Shown here: piece after piece, positions 55,983-64,000 of the stretch | Position numbering within the stretch: the stretch's first letter is position 1 | How the letters are laid out: each line of letters opens with the position of its first letter | Assembly: GCF_963576675.1 (NCBI RefSeq) | Contig: NC_088917.1 | Location: forward strand, 12,118,001-12,182,000 | DNA length: 64,000 bases | Origin: Euphorbia lathyris | Taxonomy: Eukaryota; Streptophyta; Magnoliopsida; Malpighiales; Euphorbiaceae | Direction of reading: 5' to 3' | Translations under genes and position numbers: made by a program | The notes under the pieces: generated by a model | Databases searched by the model: none | What the model was told of the DNA's origin: nothing | What the model saw: only the letters and a program-made list of their open reading frames with translations

Positions 55983-57480
55983 CAAAACCGAACCAAACCG
56001 AAAAAACGAATACTGAAATTATCAAAATAATTCACACCGACACCGAACCGAATAGCATGTAAAACTGAAATACAACCAAACCGAAATATTCGGTTCGGTT
56101 CAGTTTTGAACCGAACAACCCGAATTTAGTTAAAAAATGAAAACAATAAATAAAAATCACTAAATTTCATCAATAAATTTACCTCAAGAACCAAAAAAAA
56201 AAAAAAAAAACTTTTAAAATATATTTATGTTAGCTTATTATCATAATAATAATAAGGAAAAACTACAAAAATAAATCTTGTGGTTACACATGTTTTCGAT
56301 CGGCATCTTTGTGGTTTAAAAATTTATAAAATAGTACCTTGAAGTTTATTTTGTTAGCAAACACATGTCAAATTGACTAACGGTGTTAAAAAAAAGTCAA
56401 AAGTCAAAAAGAAAAGAGTTCATTTTATCCTTATATTTATTTATTTTATAAATTAACCTCCTTATTATCTAATTATCACAAACAAACCTTAAAATTAAAA
56501 AAAAAATCAATTACACCATCTTCTTTATTTCTCTTTAATTTCTTATTTTTCTTCTACTTTCTCTCTTTTCTCTCTCCTCTTTGTTAATTTTTCTCTCTCT
56601 AGAATCAATTCAACATAGGAGCAATGGATGTATGTGTTCGAGTATACTTATTCTTCTTCTCTACCGACCATTATTACCTCCACCTCTGGTCGACTTCCCC
56701 TCCATTCAGTGACTCACCACCATCTCAGTTTTGTTGTCTTCTTCCTTTCTTTTCTCTTCCATTCAAACTAATACAAAAATTTGTCCTGGTCAAACTTGCT
56801 AAAGTAATCGAGAAATTTATATAGAACCTACAAGATGACCAGAGGTGGAGGTCATAATGATCGGTAGATAAGAAGAATAGGTATACCCGAACACATACAT
56901 CCATTGCTCTTATGTTGAATTGATTCTAGAGAGAGAGAAATTAACAAAGATGAGAGAGAAAGTAGAAGAAAAATAAAAAATTAAAGAAAAATAGAGAAGA
57001 TGGTGTAATTGATTTTTATTTTTTATTTTGGGATTTGTTTGTGATAATTAGATAATAAGAGGGTTAATTTATAAAATAAATAAATATAAGGATATGATTA
57101 ACTCTTTTGACTTTTGACTTTTTTTTAACACCGTTAGTCAATTTGGTTTGTGTTTGCTAACGGAATGAACCTCAAGATACCATTTTGTAAATTTTTAAAC
57201 CACAATGGTGCTGATCGAAAATAGGTTAACCACAAGGTTTATTTTTGTACTTTTTCCTAATAATAATAAAAGAAAATTAGACTTGTAAAATCAAATATAT
57301 GTGTGTATATATAAAATACTGTAGAATATGTGTAATTCGGTACAGTTCGGTGTTTTTATATTTCTTATCAAACAGAACCGAATCGAATATCGAAATGCAC
57401 CTAAAAATAAAGCCAATATCGAACCGAAGTGTCAAAAAAAACCAAACCGAAAAACCGATTCAATCGGTTCGCTTCACATA
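55983..57480. mobile_element. hAT-like repeat with CGGTTCGGT termini
   Basis: The left part is TTCAAAACCGAACCAAACCG with many CCGAACC phrases. The right part (57330-57475) has CCAAACCGAAAAACCGATTC and CGGTTCGG. These opposite-facing ends suggest one non-autonomous element interrupted by the palindrome at 56256-57257. The hAT element at 53293 is inserted at its left tip. Boundaries and TSD are uncertain. Confidence 0.45.
56256..57257. mobile_element. Large foldback element, 1.0 kb with arms of about 440 bp
   Basis: Arms start GGAAAAACTACAAAAATAAA on the left and, reversed on the right, GGAAAAAGTACAAAAATAAA. They match almost to the centre near 56700-56800, including ATGTATGTGTTCGRGTATAC. The flanking TAATAATAA (56247-56255 and 57258-57266) is compatible with a 9-bp target duplication, although it is low complexity. 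The small frame at 56624-56824 spans the loop and has no family resemblance. Confidence 0.82.
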
Positions 57481-57936
57481 TATTTTTTAGACACTATTAT
57501 AAAACAAAGATAATTTTGTTCCTTATTCTGTACCAATTGCATAACAGTTCGTTCTAAAAAAAATAATGTTTTTTATAATTTAATAATTGAATTGAAGATT
57601 AATATTTATAAATTCAGTGGATTTTTTGAATTTTTTTATCTAATTCGAACAAAAAGATAATTTTTTTTTTTTTGACATCCTAACATATGTTTGTGATTTG
57701 TTACTGATAAAATGACGCACGTGTGAAGTGTATATAGTAAGATTCATGGCCGAAAAGACAGTTTGATGAATTATTTCTCAAATTGATCCAATTTATCAAC
57801 ATTAGAAATAAAATTGTTCTTTGCTTCCAACGTTAAAAAGTAAAATTGCTCTTGACTCAAAAGATTAGAAGTATTTTTACACTTTAACGCTTCCATTTAA
57901 TTAAAATATGTGTAATCCGGTGCAGTTCGGTGTTTT
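57481..57936. other. AT-rich spacer
   Basis: No gene. A phrase GTGTAATCCGGTGCAGTTCGG near 57910 repeats one near 57330, so part of it is from the same CGGTTCGG repeat family. Confidence 0.35.
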
Positions 57937-58545
57937 TGGGTATTGCTATATACCGCAAAAGTTATACTTTCTACCGCACTCTTTTGACATTTATGCCCTC
58001 CTCACAATTTCAAACCAATAACCAAAAACTCTCAAATCTTCTCTAGCTTTTGAAGCTTTTCATAAAACCCGACCTAAAACGACATACCGCCAAAGAAAGG
58101 AATGGGAAAAGGCTTAATAAATCTTCCGATAAGTTTTTTTAAAAAAAAAATATGTCCGAAATCACGGGTTCCGCCTCCGAAATCGGAGGCGGAACCCGTT
58201 TTTTTTTTTTTGCCTAAACGGAACTCCGACGCCGTTGCCACAACGGGTAGAACGGACGAACTGTTCGTTCCGCCCGTGGTGGCAACGGCGTCAGCCATAC
58301 TTTCCACCGTAAGGTGGAAAGTATGGCGCACCCGTTCCACCGTAAGGTGGAACTGGGTTCCACGCTCGTTCCACCGTATGGTGGAACTGGGTGGCGCATC
58401 CGTTTAGGCTTATTCCTTAAAAAAAATTCAAAATTTAAAAAACGAATTTTTAATTTAAATTTGAGTTTCTAAAAAAAATAAAATAAAAAGGATATAAATG
58501 TCAAAAGAGTACGGTGGATTAAAAAAAATTGCAGCATATAGCAGC
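57937..58545. mobile_element. MITE-like element packed with hairpins
   Basis: The ends are inverted: the left carries CCGCACTCTTTTGACATTTA and the right, reversed, carries CCGTACTCTTTTGACATTTA, both next to a TGCTATAT phrase. Five inverted repeats lie inside: 58164-58199 (17-bp arms, 2-base loop), 58229-58291, 58295-58326, 58334-58353 and 58368-58387. The last three share the core TTCCACCGTANGGTGGAA. The open frames at 58074-58407 on both strands are by-products of these repeats. TSD not found. Confidence 0.7.
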
Positions 58546-58590
58546 TCACTAAATTTTATGGACCACCACGACTTGTACAAAAAAAAAAAA

Positions 58591-58781
58591 ACGTTTTGTA
58601 TGAGTCTTGTATGAATAGACAGGGAATTCAGGACGATAAAACTTTTTTCCATAATTGTACCAATATAACGATGCCTATAATTTTATGAACAAATTATAGG
58701 CATCGTTATAGTGATACAATTGTTCTCAATTGAGGAAAAAAGTTTTGTTGTCCTGGATTCCCGGTCGACTCATACAAAACG
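58591..58781. mobile_element. Small palindromic element, 191 bp
   Basis: The arms start CGTTTTGTATGAGTC on both strands and hold CAGGRAATYCAGGAC and AAAACTTTTTTCC. The centre is TAACGATGCCTATAATTT against AAATTATAGGCATCGTTA. GATGCCTATAAATTTATGAA recurs just outside the right end. It lies about 400 bp upstream of the aminotransferase start. Confidence 0.75.
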
Positions 58782-59058
58782 ATGCCTATAAATTTATGAA
58801 CCATAGGATGACAATAATAAAGTTACTTTCGTACCTAAAATTCACGATGAAAAAACTTAATTAAACATTCAAATGACTATTCTACCCTTCAAAGTACTCA
58901 ATTATTACAAACAGAAGCACAGTTGTACCAGTCATCACTAGCAGCGATTCAACGCCAGCTTATAGCCAAATCATAATCAACATCCCCAACCTTGACAGAT
59001 TGGATTGAACCAATCGCTCATTTCCTCGGTTTCATCGCCTCTGATCAACTTTCTTCAG
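58782..59058 (+). promoter_or_regulatory. Probable promoter and first leader exon of the aminotransferase gene
   Basis: This non-repeat stretch lies between the palindrome and the coding start. A donor CAG/GTAATT at 59058/59059 and an acceptor TTCAG at 59186 outline a 128-bp intron in the 5' leader (59059-59186), leaving only two leader bases before the ATG in the next exon. The transcription start cannot be read. Confidence 0.5.
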
Positions 59059-59188
59059 GTAATTTTGGATAATTAGCTACTGTTTTTCATAGATCATACT
59101 GTTTTTAAATTACTCTAGGTAGCTAATTTGATTTCCCTTGATTGAAATACATAAGCTTAATTTAACTCTCTAATTGTTTGATTCAGAT

Positions 59189-63741
<4,553 letters not shown>

Positions 63742-63857
63742 ATTGATTGATAATTGCCATATAAACTACAATATTAGAAACAAAATCAATGAGAAGTTTT
63801 GTTTACTTCAAATGTTAATGATAGACATGATGAGTTCATATGATTTCTAACTTTTGT

Positions 63858-63863
63858 AATAAA
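63858..63863 (+). promoter_or_regulatory. Possible polyadenylation signal of the aminotransferase gene
   Basis: AATAAA occurs 117 bp after the stop codon, in AT-rich sequence without another gene. The actual cleavage site is not visible. Confidence 0.4.
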
Positions 63864-64000
63864 ATTACAGTCAGACTCAGTTCTGTAAGAAATTCTGTAA
63901 CTAAACTGTTTTTTTATACTGCTTTTACTGTCTTGTCTGATCTCTTTTATCATTTAGATTGTTGAATTGGAGTTTCTCTTGCTTTGGCCTAATTTTGTGT

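Noticed and set aside
56624..56824. Possible 66-codon gene MDVCVRVYLFFF...
   Set aside because: It spans the loop of a palindrome, and both arms carry the same start, so it follows from repeat structure.
58074..58407. Open frames of 60-100 codons on both strands
   Set aside because: They are created by the hairpin repeats, have repetitive composition and mirror each other across strands.

Overview
This is a window of nuclear chromosome from a flowering plant, almost certainly a eudicot. The evidence is intron-rich genes with GT-AG introns in AT-rich DNA, a plastid aspartate aminotransferase gene, a UbiA prenyltransferase gene of the plant homogentisate/flavonoid type, an Au-type SINE, plant L1-type LINEs with an RNase H tail, Ty1/copia and Ty3/gypsy (Tat-like) retrotransposons, and hAT and Mutator-like DNA transposons. 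The species cannot be told from the sequence. No bacterial, organellar or CRISPR sequence was seen.

Only two ordinary host genes are present, both on the + strand. (1) 40901-51857: an 11-exon UbiA prenyltransferase gene, probably plastid-targeted. Both Asp-rich motifs are intact, but the sequence looks diverged from a standard homogentisate phytyltransferase as I recall that family. Its introns hold transposon debris, including a LINE in the 3 kb last intron. (2) 59189-63741: a complete plastid aspartate aminotransferase (ASP5-type) with a spliced 5' leader. Its introns hold a hAT MITE, a LINE fragment and a young SINE with a perfect 16-bp target duplication.

The rest is transposable elements, many with target-site duplications (TSDs) that can be read directly. 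100-5682 is a full-length LINE on the - strand with three small lesions. 6761-9637 is a row of MITEs and foldback elements. 10100-13640 is a decayed LINE. 14165-25170 is a Ty1/copia element (- strand) split by a hAT element (14815-22138, TSD AGTATAAC), which itself holds a mariner-like fragment and a solo LTR. 25590-35638 is a nearly complete Tat-like Ty3/gypsy element: 466-bp LTRs with six differences, TSD CTCTT, gag-pol on the - strand, and an open four-exon antisense gene on the + strand. It sits inside an unclassified older repeat that ends near 36840. 37119-38488 is a Mutator-like element carrying a captured, intact terminal exon (Pack-MULE). 53293-55978 is an internally deleted hAT element with a perfect 8-bp TSD. 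55983-58781 holds large palindromes and a cluster of hairpins.

No wholly new system can be claimed. The most interesting items are the intact antisense gene of the Tat element beside a decaying gag, a possible -1 frameshift site at the gag-protease junction, the Pack-MULE with an intact captured exon, the hairpin-cluster element at 57.9-58.5 kb, and the diverged prenyltransferase.
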